DNA from: a virus
Virus record (IMG/VR): IMGVR_UViG_3300015371_000181
Coordinates: 1 to 23,682 of that record
DNA length: 23,682 nucleotides
Strand: one strand, 5' to 3'
In this document: positions 14,024-20,592 of the stretch, one piece after another
Position numbering within the stretch: position 1 is the first letter of the stretch
Layout: every line of letters begins with the position of its first letter
Program-made: the position numbers and the translations under genes
Notes under the pieces: model-generated
Told to the model about the DNA's origin: nothing
Seen by the model: the letters and a program-made list of their open reading frames with translations, nothing else
The model's database searches: none

Positions 14024-15613
14024 CTACTCCTCTGGGAGGAAGCGTTCCAAGAGTGCCCGCACCGAGTTCTGGCCGGCTGCGGAGGGGACGACCTCGCCCT
14101 GCACGACTGAACCCTTGCCCTGGCCGACCTGTCCGATCGGGCCGAGCTGGACGCCGAACAGGCCGGTGTGCGTCAGCTTCGTCAGGTCCTGCGTCGTGAT
14201 CGCCTCCATCACCGACGAGGGCTCGAAGCCGGCGTCGATCAGCGTCTTCGCGGTCACCGAGTCCTGCGCCTGGATCCCCGCCATCACCTGCGCCATGTAG
14301 ATGTCGGGCGTAGCGATCGGCTGGAGCTGCACCGAGAACAAGCCGGTGTGCGTCAAGAACGAGAGGTCGTCGGCGCTGACGGCGTTGATGACGCTCTGCG
14401 CCTCGAATCCCGCCGACAAGAGGGTAGAGATGGTCGCGGCTTTCGTGTTCGCTATCGCCGCCGCGTCCGCCAAATCCTCCTGCAGAAACGCGATGTCGCG
14501 GTCGTCGTACCAGAGCTCGGCGCCGCCCGGTACCGCGACGACGTTCGCGAGTGCCGCCGACGCGGACCGCCACAACGGCCGCATCGTCGTGTCGCCGAAC
14601 CCGCGCCGAGCCTGCGCCCAGTTCGAATACGTCGACGCCGACAAGCCCTCCGACAAGCCGACGATCATCGCGGGAACGCCGGCGGCAGCCGCGATCCGCG
14701 TCTCGCCAGTCCCCTGCGTCGTCTTGAAATCGATCTGCTGGAAGTTCGACCCGACGACCGTCGCCTCGGCGCCACCACCGAGGTACATCGTCTTATACGC
14801 GTTCTCGAACCCCTCGTGCTTCTCCTTGAACGCCTCGACCCACAACTGGAACTTCTCGTACGTGATCTGCGGGTCGAGCGACACGACCATGTTCGGCGTC
14901 GCGCCGTTCTCGAAGAACATCAATTTATGGTCGGTCGCCGCTCCGTCCGCCTTGATCTCGCGGATGATCGGCGTCAACCACGACATCCCCCGAAAACGGG
15001 CCTGCGGGTCGGGGATCGGCGCCCAATGCGCGACCTCCTCCGGCAGCATCGCCACCACCGGCTGCGACGACTGGTACCCGCCGGGGTGGTACCCATACCC
15101 GACGACCTCGGCGTCCCGATCCGTGACGTCCGACACGGCGATACTGACCCAGTCGGGACGCATCCGGCGGAGCTGGTCGCCATCCCGATACGCATAGAAG
15201 TTGCCCTCCAGGTCGACGTCCTGGATCATCCGGCTCAACAGGTCACCCGTCGTCGCGTCCGTCCACGGCGCCTCCAAGATCGCCAAATCCTGGTTCCCGA
15301 ACAAGTCACCAGGCCGCCCATTCCGAAGCTGGCGGAACTGGAACCGAGCCTCCGAGAAAACACGGCGCCGCGCCTCCATACACGCGAACACGACGCCGTT
15401 CGACTTGTAAATCCCCTGGACGTAGCCGCCATACGTCTGCGAGATCTCCGCCGCCGGCCGGCCCGGCAACGTCTGCTGCGGAACGAACGAGTAGGACTGG
15501 CCGGCGTAGATCATCTGTTCCAGCCACTGCGACACCGTCATCGACGGGTCCGCCCTGAGCACGTCAAGCGCGTTCGGCTTCTCCTTCGGCCTGATCCGGT
15601 CGAAGATGCCCAC
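14024..15613 (-). CDS. Portal protein (HK97-like family)
   Basis: A 529-residue protein; its GTG shares one base with the terminase stop (TAGTG). It has the HK97-family portal pattern: a helical N-terminus, NGVVFACMEARRRVFSEARF near 75, LEGNFYAYRD, HWAPIPDPQARFRGMSWLTP near 195, GATPNMVVSLDPQI, GTGETRIAAAAGVP, and SASTYSNWAQARRGFGDTTM. It forms the 12-subunit DNA channel. The C-terminus contains a duplicated module at residues about 392-434 and 452-494 (AGFE..SV..A...DL..LTHTGLF.VQL.PI), spaced by 60 residues. The tail is Gly/Gln-rich and ends ALLERFLPEE. Confidence 0.95.
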   Translation of the reverse strand: MGIFDRIRPKEKPNALDVLRADPSMTVSQWLEQMIYAGQSYSFVPQQTLPGRPAAEISQTYGGYVQGIYKSNGVVFACMEARRRVFSEARFQFRQLRNGRPGDLFGNQDLAILEAPWTDATTGDLLSRMIQDVDLEGNFYAYRDGDQLRRMRPDWVSIAVSDVTDRDAEVVGYGYHPGGYQSSQPVVAMLPEEVAHWAPIPDPQARFRGMSWLTPIIREIKADGAATDHKLMFFENGATPNMVVSLDPQITYEKFQLWVEAFKEKHEGFENAYKTMYLGGGAEATVVGSNFQQIDFKTTQGTGETRIAAAAGVPAMIVGLSEGLSASTYSNWAQARRGFGDTTMRPLWRSASAALANVVAVPGGAELWYDDRDIAFLQEDLADAAAIANTKAATISTLLSAGFEAQSVINAVSADDLSFLTHTGLFSVQLQPIATPDIYMAQVMAGIQAQDSVTAKTLIDAGFEPSSVMEAITTQDLTKLTHTGLFGVQLGPIGQVGQGKGSVVQGEVVPSAAGQNSVRALLERFLPEE

Positions 15614-17064
15614 TACCCGAACGCCACCATCGGCTCGGCCGCCTCTTGACCCGCCGCAATCGCATGCACCATCGCCGCCGCCGTCAACGCGTCGATAACG
15701 CGCCGCTCCTGCTGCTCCGGAGCGCGACGCGACTCAACCGGCCGCGCGAACCGTGCATCGCCGAGCGGCAAGATCCGCGCGACAGCGTTCAACACATGCC
15801 GCTTCAACCCCTGATCACCGGTATGCCTGAGCCAACCCATCCGCAGCGCCTCCATGAAACTCGCATAGTCGACGACAGCGTCCGCGTTCCCCGTCCCGCG
15901 ATCCACCACAGTCGCGCCGATCTCCGACTCCAACCACGACGCGAGCTGCTCCGCCTGGCTCATGTCCATCACCACCGTATGAATCGGATTCCGCGCATGC
16001 AGCTCGAGAAACGCTCGCTCCACCAAGCCGGGATCGAGCGTCGTCCCGTCCCGCGGCGGCACCAACACCCGCGCATCACCCAACAAGCGGTACTCCGCGT
16101 CGCGCATCCACAACGGCACGATCGCCGTCGTGTCCCACTTCCACGCCACATCCAACCCGACCCAGACCGGTTCGCCCTCCGGGATCCCATCCGCGACGGC
16201 AGCGCCGGCCCACTCGACCTCCTGAATCGCCGCGTCATCACCCCGCGTCGGCAGGTTGCAGTTGAAACGCCGCCAATGCTGCAACGTCATCGTCGACGCC
16301 GCGAACGCCTCCCCCAACGACTCGACCGTCTTCCCCGAAAACGGGTTCGCCGCCTTCACAACCCGCATATCCTCGACGTCGCCGCCCTCCGGCACCGCCC
16401 ACTCATGCATCACCAACCGGCCCGCCTCATACCGGCCGAAACACCCCTCCCGGCGCGCCTTCCCCGCCTGCCGGATCCGCTCCCGCGTCTCCTCGAACTC
16501 GCCACCCGGCTCACCAGCCGTACTAATCGTGACTATCTGTCCCTGCCGCTTCGCCAACTTCCCGACCCACACCCGGTACAGCCGAAGATCCCGGTGGCGG
16601 TGCAGCTCGTCCACAAGACAAAGCGTCGGAATGACCCCGTCCCCGGTTCGATCGTCAGCAGCGAATACCTGAATCCGGCTCCCGTTGAGGAGACACTTGA
16701 CACGGCGATACCCCTCCTGCGGCTTGAAGACTTTGCTGAGCCTCGGAGACCGGAGAACGAAGCCCTCCGCCTGCCGATACATGATCTCCGCCTGCTCCCG
16801 CGAGCTCGCAGCGACCGGCACCGATGCCGAATCCGTGAACTCGCAGTGGTACAACGCCAAACCGGCGAGCAGCGTCGTTTTGCCGTTCCCCTCCGGCACA
16901 ATCAACCACGACTCGACCGCACCAGCGAAGAAATCCGCCAAAAACGCGGTCTGGAACGGCTCCAACACCCACTTCTCGCCGTTATCGAGCACCAACTCAG
17001 CCGCCCACGACTCGAAATGCGGAAGCGTGAACGACTCGTCGACCAGCCGACGCTGCGCAGACAT
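15613..17064 (-). CDS. terL: Terminase large subunit
   Basis: A 483-residue protein; ATG abuts the HNH stop (TAGATG). The ATPase domain has a Walker A-like PEGNGKT at residues 57-63, Walker B LCLVDE ending Asp152-Glu153, and TISTAGEP (motif III-like) near 180. The RNase-H-like nuclease domain has GLDVAWKWD (Asp305), VVMDMSQ (Asp367) and RRVIDAL (Asp458) as likely metal ligands. It translocates and cuts DNA at the portal. An HNH gene directly upstream is typical of cos-type phages, where both can be needed for packaging. No terminase small subunit was recognised in the window; one of the small upstream genes may fill that role. Confidence 0.95.
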   Translation of the reverse strand: MSAQRRLVDESFTLPHFESWAAELVLDNGEKWVLEPFQTAFLADFFAGAVESWLIVPEGNGKTTLLAGLALYHCEFTDSASVPVAASSREQAEIMYRQAEGFVLRSPRLSKVFKPQEGYRRVKCLLNGSRIQVFAADDRTGDGVIPTLCLVDELHRHRDLRLYRVWVGKLAKRQGQIVTISTAGEPGGEFEETRERIRQAGKARREGCFGRYEAGRLVMHEWAVPEGGDVEDMRVVKAANPFSGKTVESLGEAFAASTMTLQHWRRFNCNLPTRGDDAAIQEVEWAGAAVADGIPEGEPVWVGLDVAWKWDTTAIVPLWMRDAEYRLLGDARVLVPPRDGTTLDPGLVERAFLELHARNPIHTVVMDMSQAEQLASWLESEIGATVVDRGTGNADAVVDYASFMEALRMGWLRHTGDQGLKRHVLNAVARILPLGDARFARPVESRRAPEQQERRVIDALTAAAMVHAIAAGQEAAEPMVAFG

Positions 17065-17511
17065 CTACGCCACAAACGGCCTAACCAAGCCGTTTTCGTT
17101 TTCGTTTTTGCTTGCGTCCGCAGGTTTTTCTCGCGGGAAGCTGGTTGGGGGTTTGGGAGGGTGGGCGTCTCGCGATCCTCGATCCACCCCCCCCATCAGC
17201 TGCTGCGCGCGGTGCAGTCTTCCGTGGCAGGAGGGGCAGAGCGGCACGTAGTCAGCAGGGTCCGTGGTGTGGTAGCCATTGCCTACCTTGTGCACCCCTG
17301 TCCCGTACCCACCGCACTGGGTGCATGTGTGGTTGTCTCGGGCGAGGACTGCTGCTCTGGTCTTGATCCATGCGGTGCGGTGGCGACCGTCCTTGATGGT
17401 GCGGGATCGGCGTTTCGCGTTGTCGATTCGTGCGTGCGTCTGGCAGTGCTTGGCTTGGGGTTTGATGAGGCGTGTGCAGCCTGGCGCTGAGCAGACGCGG
17501 AGCATGGTCAT
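17065..17511 (-). CDS. HNH endonuclease next to terminase
   Basis: A 148-residue protein with ATG 2 bases after the previous stop. An N-terminal Cys/His cluster (CSAPGCTRLI, then KHCQTH; Cys7, Cys12, Cys23, His26) precedes the HNH fold: HTCTQCGG (Cys63, Cys66), GVHKV (His74), and YVPLCPSCHGRLH (Cys92, Cys95, His96). This is the phage type found beside the large terminase, shown in several cos phages to stimulate terminase cutting. The C-terminus is Pro/Lys-rich and ends in an Asn-Glu-Asn-Glu run encoded by an unusually AT-rich stretch (about 17089-17112). An alternative start at Met3 (17505) is possible. Confidence 0.9.
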   Translation of the reverse strand: MTMLRVCSAPGCTRLIKPQAKHCQTHARIDNAKRRSRTIKDGRHRTAWIKTRAAVLARDNHTCTQCGGYGTGVHKVGNGYHTTDPADYVPLCPSCHGRLHRAQQLMGGVDRGSRDAHPPKPPTSFPREKPADASKNENENGLVRPFVA

Positions 17512-17513
17512 GG

Positions 17514-17681
17514 TTAGTGGCAGCGGACGGGTTCGAGCACGGCGATGGTGCCGCCATCGACGGCGTATCGCTTGATGCAGAGGACTGGCTCGAGGACCGC
17601 GACGGTGCCGCCGTCCTCGGTCTTGTATCGGCGGAGACAGCGGCGGGGGGCGTCGAAGTGGGAGTGGGGGGTGGGTGTCAC
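17514..17681 (-). CDS. Small protein of two Cys-flanked DGGT repeats
   Basis: A 55-residue protein not long enough for many gene-calling cut-offs. It starts at GTG 17681 with a textbook AAGGAGG 8 bases upstream and ends 2 bases before the HNH start. It is mainly two tandem units: CLRRYKTEDGGTVAVLEPVL and CIKRYAVDGGTIAVLEPVRC. Each has Cys, a basic RRY/KRY, DGGT, then AVLEPV. The three Cys residues lie at equivalent unit boundaries. The pattern suggests a tiny beta-hairpin-repeat or metal-binding protein. Function is not recognised. The position directly before HNH-terminase might make it a packaging accessory, but that is inference. Confidence 0.75.
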   Translation of the reverse strand: MTPTPHSHFDAPRRCLRRYKTEDGGTVAVLEPVLCIKRYAVDGGTIAVLEPVRCH

Positions 17682-17748
17682 GGGGCTTGCCTCCTTAGCG
17701 TCATTTGTTGGGTGGGCTCGGACGCCGCGGTTTGCGCAGTAGCGTCAT
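17678..17748 (-). other. Chain of two mini-ORFs with duplicated AAATGACGCTA junctions
   Basis: AAATGACGCTA occurs twice on the minus strand (17750-17740 and 17706-17696). Each copy holds a stop/start overlap (ATGA). From the first, ATG 17748 runs 15 codons to TGA 17701 (MTLLRKPRRPSPPNK). From the second, ATG 17704 runs 8 codons to TGA 17678 (MTLRRQAP), overlapping the next gene's GTG. The first mini-ORF ends SPPNK, close to the SPPK that ends the preceding gene. It is either a partial duplication of the upstream gene end or a set of coupled leader peptides. Confidence 0.55.
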
Positions 17749-18041
17749 TTGGGGGGGCTCATGGGTCGGACACCACGGATCGGCATCGCCTTGGGGGCGC
17801 GTCCGCTGGTGCTGGTGGTCTTGGCGGTGTGTCCACCGACGGGGCCTTTGTTGGCGGCGTCGTTGGGGTGGCGGCGGCCTTCGGTGACGTAGGCGGGTGG
17901 GTGGCCGTGGTAGCCGAGGCCCTTCGCGGGTGTGGTCGCGCCGCCGGGGTGGCCGTGATAGCCGAGTCCGGTGCCCTTGCGACCCTTGCCGGTGTAGACG
18001 GGCGGCTTCGCCGTCGGGTACTTGGTGCGCTTCCGAGCCAT
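17745..18041 (-). CDS. Small basic protein with duplicated GLGYHGHP motif
   Basis: A 98-residue, Lys/Arg/Gly/Pro-rich protein (calculated very basic by eye) with ATG at 18041 and AGGAG 8 bases upstream. GLGYHGHP occurs at residues 25-32 and 41-48. The rest is low-complexity (ARKRTKYPTAKPP, HTAKTTSTSGRAPKA). It probably binds nucleic acid or is disordered; the paired Tyr-His-Gly-His motifs could also bind metal. No family is recognised. A terminase small subunit or DNA-condensing role is conceivable from position, but there is no helix-turn-helix pattern. Confidence 0.7.
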   Translation of the reverse strand: MARKRTKYPTAKPPVYTGKGRKGTGLGYHGHPGGATTPAKGLGYHGHPPAYVTEGRRHPNDAANKGPVGGHTAKTTSTSGRAPKAMPIRGVRPMSPPK

Positions 18042-18050
18042 CGGCTTCTC

Positions 18051-18185
18051 CTAGCGGTTGTGGGTGGTTTCGGCGATGTGGAGGCGTGCGAGGCGGTCGT
18101 CGTGGCGGATGTCGCGCCAGGTTTGGCAGACGATCGCGACGCCGAGCAGGATGGCGACGTCGGTTATGAGGATGGCGAGGATCAA
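18051..18185 (-). CDS. Small single-pass membrane protein
   Basis: A 44-residue protein starting at TTG 18185, which has AGAGGA six bases upstream; the stop is 9 bases before the next ATG. Residues 1-20 (MILAILITDVAILLGVAIVC) form one membrane segment, followed by a basic, His-rich tail (QTWRDIRHDDRLARLHIAET). A longer version from ATG 18296 is possible, but its added codons have poor third-position GC and cover promoter-like and hairpin sequence. Size and single segment would suit a small holin-like or membrane-associated protein. There is no adjacent endolysin, so this stays tentative. Confidence 0.6.
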   Translation of the reverse strand: MILAILITDVAILLGVAIVCQTWRDIRHDDRLARLHIAETTHNR

Positions 18186-18298
18186 TGGTTGTCCTCTCGG
18201 CGGGTTTTGGGGGCTGCTCTCTGGTTGAGAGCGCAAGAAACCCACTGCGGCGAGTGTAGCATGTCTGTTCGGACGACGCAGCCCTGGAGACGGCATGG
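18186..18298 (-). promoter_or_regulatory. Intergenic leader with possible promoter and small hairpin
   Basis: This 113-bp spacer is the longest gap among the genes between 17500 and 20800. On the minus strand TACACT (18258-18253) fits a -10 box, but the -35 region 17 bases upstream (CTGCGT) is weak. Below it is GCTCTC-AACCA-GAGAGC (18232-18216), a 6-bp stem. The arrangement could drive the small membrane protein and the packaging/structural genes. The evidence is only pattern-based. Confidence 0.35.
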
Positions 18299-18676
18299 TT
18301 ATGCGGTTTCTGCGATTTGTGGGGGACCTACGACGCTGGGGTGGCAGGTTTGCGGTGTTCCGTGTTCGGCGACGTTGTCGACGATGCTGGCGAGTCGGGT
18401 GCTGCGGGCTCGGAGGTGGCGGCGTTCCTCGTTGCGTTGGTGGTACGCGGCGGGGCTATACGCCGGCGGGCGGGACGCGGCGTGGTTGGTGGTGATCGGA
18501 GCTCCGAGGTCGTCTGGTCGGCGGAGTCCGTGGTAGGCGAGGTCGCACAGAGCGGCGTAGGCTTGGGCGTATTCGAGGGGGATGTCGCCGATGATCTGGC
18601 GGAGCGCGAGGTTCTCTTGGCGGAGCCGGTCGCGCTCGTTCCTGGCGGCGGCGAGTTGACGGCGGATGTCGCTCAT
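18299..18676 (-). CDS. Coiled-coil protein, unknown function
   Basis: A 125-residue protein. ATG 18676 is preferred over an upstream in-frame ATG because it has GGAGG about 11 bases before and avoids overlap with the secreted protein gene. Residues 3-30 (DIRRQLAAARNERDRLRQEN) form a strong heptad-type coiled coil. The middle has helical AQAYAALCDLAYHG and the C-terminal half is Arg/His/Pro-rich. It might be a small assembly or packaging factor, or a terminase small subunit lacking an obvious helix-turn-helix. No family is recognised. Confidence 0.7.
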   Translation of the reverse strand: MSDIRRQLAAARNERDRLRQENLALRQIIGDIPLEYAQAYAALCDLAYHGLRRPDDLGAPITTNHAASRPPAYSPAAYHQRNEERRHLRARSTRLASIVDNVAEHGTPQTCHPSVVGPPQIAETA

Positions 18677-18680
18677 GTCG

Positions 18681-19145
18681 TTAGCAGCCTCCGATGAGCT
18701 GGGTGTCGTTGTAGTTGGGGCCGACCTGGCCGATGTTCGGGAAGACAACGACGACGTGGATCCGCCACCAGAGACAGGAGATCCCGCCGTTCACGTTGAA
18801 CGTCCAGAAGTTGGTTGGATAGTCCTGCCCGCCGTTGTAGAGGCCGCTTGATGGCTTGACGCTTTCGCAGCGCGACCCGTTCTGGCAGCCGGCTTCCGTC
18901 CACGGAGCGTTGCCGTTGTTCGAGAACTGGAGGTAGTAGTGGATGTAGTAGTCGCCATTGTTTCCGCTTTGGGAGCCGCCGCACTTGAAGTGGGTCGACC
19001 CGTTGATCTGCTGGTTGTTGATGCTCCACCAGTCGATGGAGACGTCGTGGAGGGTGCATGTGGCTGAGGCTTGGGCTGGGGGGGTGGTGAACGCGAAGGG
19101 GGCGAGGAGCGCCACCGTGGTGGCGAGGAGGAGTAGGCGTCGCAC
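18681..19145 (-). CDS. Exported Cys-rich protein B
   Basis: A 154-residue protein with GTG at 19145 and AGAGG upstream. A Sec signal peptide is clear: MRR, a Leu/Ala core (LLLLATTVALLAPFAF) and cleavage near AQA at residue 26. The mature part is polar and Asn/Gly/Trp-rich, with six Cys (30, 55, 87, 93, 124, 154) and strands such as YYIHYYLQFSNNG and CLWWRIHVVVVF. It shares layout with exported protein A (start 22482): first mature Cys at residue 30, IDW soon after, a C-x5-C pair, then C..W.R....F..... near the end. The pair look like distant paralogues. An extracellular role (for example surface modification, superinfection exclusion or host interaction) is inference. Confidence 0.8.
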   Translation of the reverse strand: MRRLLLLATTVALLAPFAFTTPPAQASATCTLHDVSIDWWSINNQQINGSTHFKCGGSQSGNNGDYYIHYYLQFSNNGNAPWTEAGCQNGSRCESVKPSSGLYNGGQDYPTNFWTFNVNGGISCLWWRIHVVVVFPNIGQVGPNYNDTQLIGGC

Positions 19146-19166
19146 GGTCGAACCTCTTTCGTGTCG

Positions 19167-19207
19167 TCCCCCGTCGCTGCTGCTTTGGCGAGTGGTGCGG
19201 CGGGGGA
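19167..19207. terminator. Intergenic inverted repeat, possible terminator
   Basis: The 77-bp gap upstream of exported protein B contains TCCCCCG (19167-19173) and CGGGGGA (19201-19207), with four more near-pairing bases inside and a 19-base loop. No T run follows on either strand. It could terminate transcription from the zinc-ribbon gene above or act in the leader of the exported protein. Confidence 0.35.
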
Positions 19208-19222
19208 TGGCCTAGGACCGGG

Positions 19223-19393
19223 TTATGCGTTAGGCGGCTCCGGGAGCGTGGGCTGGTCGGGGCGGGTCCTCGAGCCGCGGCAGATGTGGCCGGCTCGTGG
19301 GTGGGGCCAGCGGTAGTGGTGTTTCGCGAGGCGGCCGTCTGCTCGTGTGGTGGGCCACTGTCCGCAGTGGGGGCATTGGACGCGGCGACCCAC
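19223..19393 (-). CDS. Small zinc-ribbon-like protein
   Basis: A 56-residue protein; GTG shares one base with the previous stop (TAGTG) and GGAG lies upstream. It contains CPHCGQWP (Cys7, Cys10) and later HHYRWPHPRAGHIC (His and Cys38), a Cys2/His-Cys arrangement like a treble-clef or zinc-finger protein. It is Arg/Pro-rich throughout. Such tiny zinc proteins are common in actinophage early regions but have no fixed function. Translational coupling to the replisome-organiser-like gene suggests a supporting role in DNA metabolism or regulation. Confidence 0.7.
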   Translation of the reverse strand: MGRRVQCPHCGQWPTTRADGRLAKHHYRWPHPRAGHICRGSRTRPDQPTLPEPPNA

Positions 19394-19950
19394 TAGAGAT
19401 CTCCGAGGATGGGCTTGATCCCGATCTTGGCTTGGACTTCGGCGAGGAGTCGCTGCGCTTCTTCCTTGGTGAGAGGCTGCTCGTCGTCGCTGCTGTTTTG
19501 GTGTCCGTTCTGAGCGCTCGCGGCGACGCCTTCGGCGGAGTCGCGCGCGTGCGCGTTCTTCTTCTCTTTCTGGGGTTCTTTAGAACCCTCTACTTCTGGG
19601 CTTGCATAGTGCTTGCGGACTGCTTGCGCTCTGCTTGCACGCACCTCGATGAAACCCGCATCACTGAGCCGTTGGAGTGTTCGGTGAACGTGGCATGCAC
19701 GGATGTTGAGCGCGTGTTGTACGTGGGTTGGGCGAGCACTGACTCGACCTTGACCCGTCCTTGCAGTGAGCATGTGCAGTCCGTGGAGGACTGCTCGGTC
19801 GTGTGGCGAGAGGTCGATGTATTCGGGGTTGTCGAGCAGGTCGACGTAGAGCTTGATCCACGCAGCTCCAGGGCTGGCGCGACGCTTGACGTCGGGGTGT
19901 TGGAACTCCTCCCAACCCTTGACGTGGATGTATCCGCCGGCTTCTTTCAT
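19393..19950 (-). CDS. Winged-helix, replisome-organiser-like protein
   Basis: A 185-residue protein from ATG 19950 in an ATGA overlap. Residues about 27-104 (WIKLYVDLLDNPEYIDLSPH, RAVLHGLHMLTARTGQGRVS, LNIRACHVHRTLQRLSDAGF, IEVR) match the winged-helix N-terminal domain of phage replication organisers and related initiators. A polar Lys/Glu/Ser/Asp linker (about 118-160) leads to a short C-terminal helix (TKEEAQRLLAEVQAKIGI) that could contact a helicase or loader. Codons 105-117, just after the winged helix, contain four GCAAGC repeats at 11-base spacing, in mixed reading frames. That is what an origin inside its initiator gene (lambda O type) would look like. Helicase loader or helicase genes were not seen in the window. 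Confidence 0.7.
   Translation of the reverse strand: MKEAGGYIHVKGWEEFQHPDVKRRASPGAAWIKLYVDLLDNPEYIDLSPHDRAVLHGLHMLTARTGQGRVSARPTHVQHALNIRACHVHRTLQRLSDAGFIEVRASRAQAVRKHYASPEVEGSKEPQKEKKNAHARDSAEGVAASAQNGHQNSSDDEQPLTKEEAQRLLAEVQAKIGIKPILGDL
19561..19638. repeat. Four GCTTGC iterons plus AT-richer dyad: candidate replication origin
   Basis: GCTTGC occurs at 19600-19605, 19611-19616, 19622-19627 and 19633-19638, exactly 11 bp apart (spacers ATAGT, GGACT, GCTCT). The copies fall in different codon phases of the gene, so the repetition is not protein-driven. Next to them, 19561-19600 has 21 of 40 A/T bases in an otherwise GC-rich region, including GGGTTCT-TT-AGAACCC (19573-19588) and a pyrimidine run. 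Iterons beside an AT-richer segment within an initiator-like gene match the lambda ori layout. Confidence 0.6.
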
Positions 19951-20192
19951 GCTGCTGGGGCTCGCCTTCTGGTCGCTGCTTGGTAGGCTCTGAACGCGTC
20001 GTAGAGGTCGGGTCGGGGCATCCCGGTTTTGTCGTGTGCCCAGTCGATCTCGCTGCGGATCGTCTGCTTGGTGGAGACGTCTACGGGCGCGTCGTAGACG
20101 ATGAGGGGGTCGCCGCCGAGGTGGAGCGGCGACGCTTCGACGATCAACCACGACTCGGAGCCGTGGTCGATGATGCGGGCGGTGAGACTCAT
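19947..20192 (-). CDS. Small acidic protein, unknown function
   Basis: An 81-residue protein linked by ATGA overlaps to both neighbours. It reads MSLTARIIDHGSESWLIVEA, has an LGGDPLIVYDAPVDVS middle and a helical end (PDLYDAFRAYQAATRRR). The first 35 residues look like a small beta sheet. No known family is recognised. It is the gene immediately before the replisome-organiser-like gene in the coupled run, so its product may act with it, but this is only positional. Confidence 0.7.
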   Translation of the reverse strand: MSLTARIIDHGSESWLIVEASPLHLGGDPLIVYDAPVDVSTKQTIRSEIDWAHDKTGMPRPDLYDAFRAYQAATRRRAPAA

Positions 20193-20425
20193 ACGCCGTG
20201 CTCTCGGTACCAGCGGTCGGCGGATGATTCGTGGGCTGCCCTAGCCTTGTCGTCGCATGGGTCGCAGATCCGGGCGCGGTTTGTCGTGCGGAGGCGACAA
20301 CCACAAGAGGCGCAGTAGCGGGGCGCTTCGGGCCACCGGGTGAGTGGCGAATGGTCGAGGCGGTACCCGCCGGGGCGTTCGCCGCGGATGTTGTGGACGT
20401 TGTAACGGAGCTCGATCCGTGTCAT
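20189..20425 (-). CDS. Small zinc-ribbon protein
   Basis: A 78-residue protein. The ATG at 20425 is chosen over upstream in-frame starts because it forms an ATGA overlap with the preceding stop. It contains YCASCGCRL and RICDPC (four or five Cys; CxxCxC then CxxC 13 residues later), a zinc-ribbon pattern. The N-terminus is Tyr/Arg-rich with HNIRGERPGGYRL. It is probably a DNA-binding or protein-binding accessory of the early region. Both of its ends are translationally coupled. Confidence 0.75.
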   Translation of the reverse strand: MTRIELRYNVHNIRGERPGGYRLDHSPLTRWPEAPRYCASCGCRLRTTNRARICDPCDDKARAAHESSADRWYREHGV

Positions 20426-20592
20426 CGGTACCACTTCCAGACGGGCTTCCACGCTCCACGCGACTCGGGCCTGTTCGGGCCGCGGCGATGCGTGCGGCGG
20501 AACGTCGTCAACAGGTAGCCGACGGCTGGTGGTTTGGGGTGGGCGGCGTCCCAGATGAACCATGCGACTTGTTGGGTGTCGCCCGGCTTCAC
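20422..20592 (-). CDS. Small Trp/Arg-rich protein, unknown function
   Basis: A 56-residue protein starting at GTG 20592 within a GTGA overlap and ending in an ATGA overlap. The sequence opens MKPGDTQQVAWFIWDAAHPK, has a VGYLLTTFRRTHRR middle and ends AWKPVWKWYR. It contains five Trp residues. There is no known domain. Coupling on both sides in the same style as its neighbours is the main evidence that it is a real gene. Confidence 0.65.
   Translation of the reverse strand: MKPGDTQQVAWFIWDAAHPKPPAVGYLLTTFRRTHRRGPNRPESRGAWKPVWKWYR

Noticed and set aside
14168-15649. Long plus-strand open frame antisense to portal
   Set aside because: Shadow of the portal gene; highly Arg-rich low-complexity translation.
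15646-17490. Long plus-strand open frame antisense to terminase and HNH
   Set aside because: It mirrors strong codon bias of the minus-strand genes; product is Arg/Pro/Leu-rich without domains, and the minus strand carries clear terminase motifs.
17696-17750. CRISPR-like direct repeat
   Set aside because: Only two 11-bp copies, explained by stop/start junctions; no further spacers or repeats.
18051-18296. Longer (81-residue) version of the small membrane protein
   Set aside because: The added N-terminal codons have low third-position GC and cover promoter-like and hairpin sequence, while the TTG at 18185 has a good Shine-Dalgarno.
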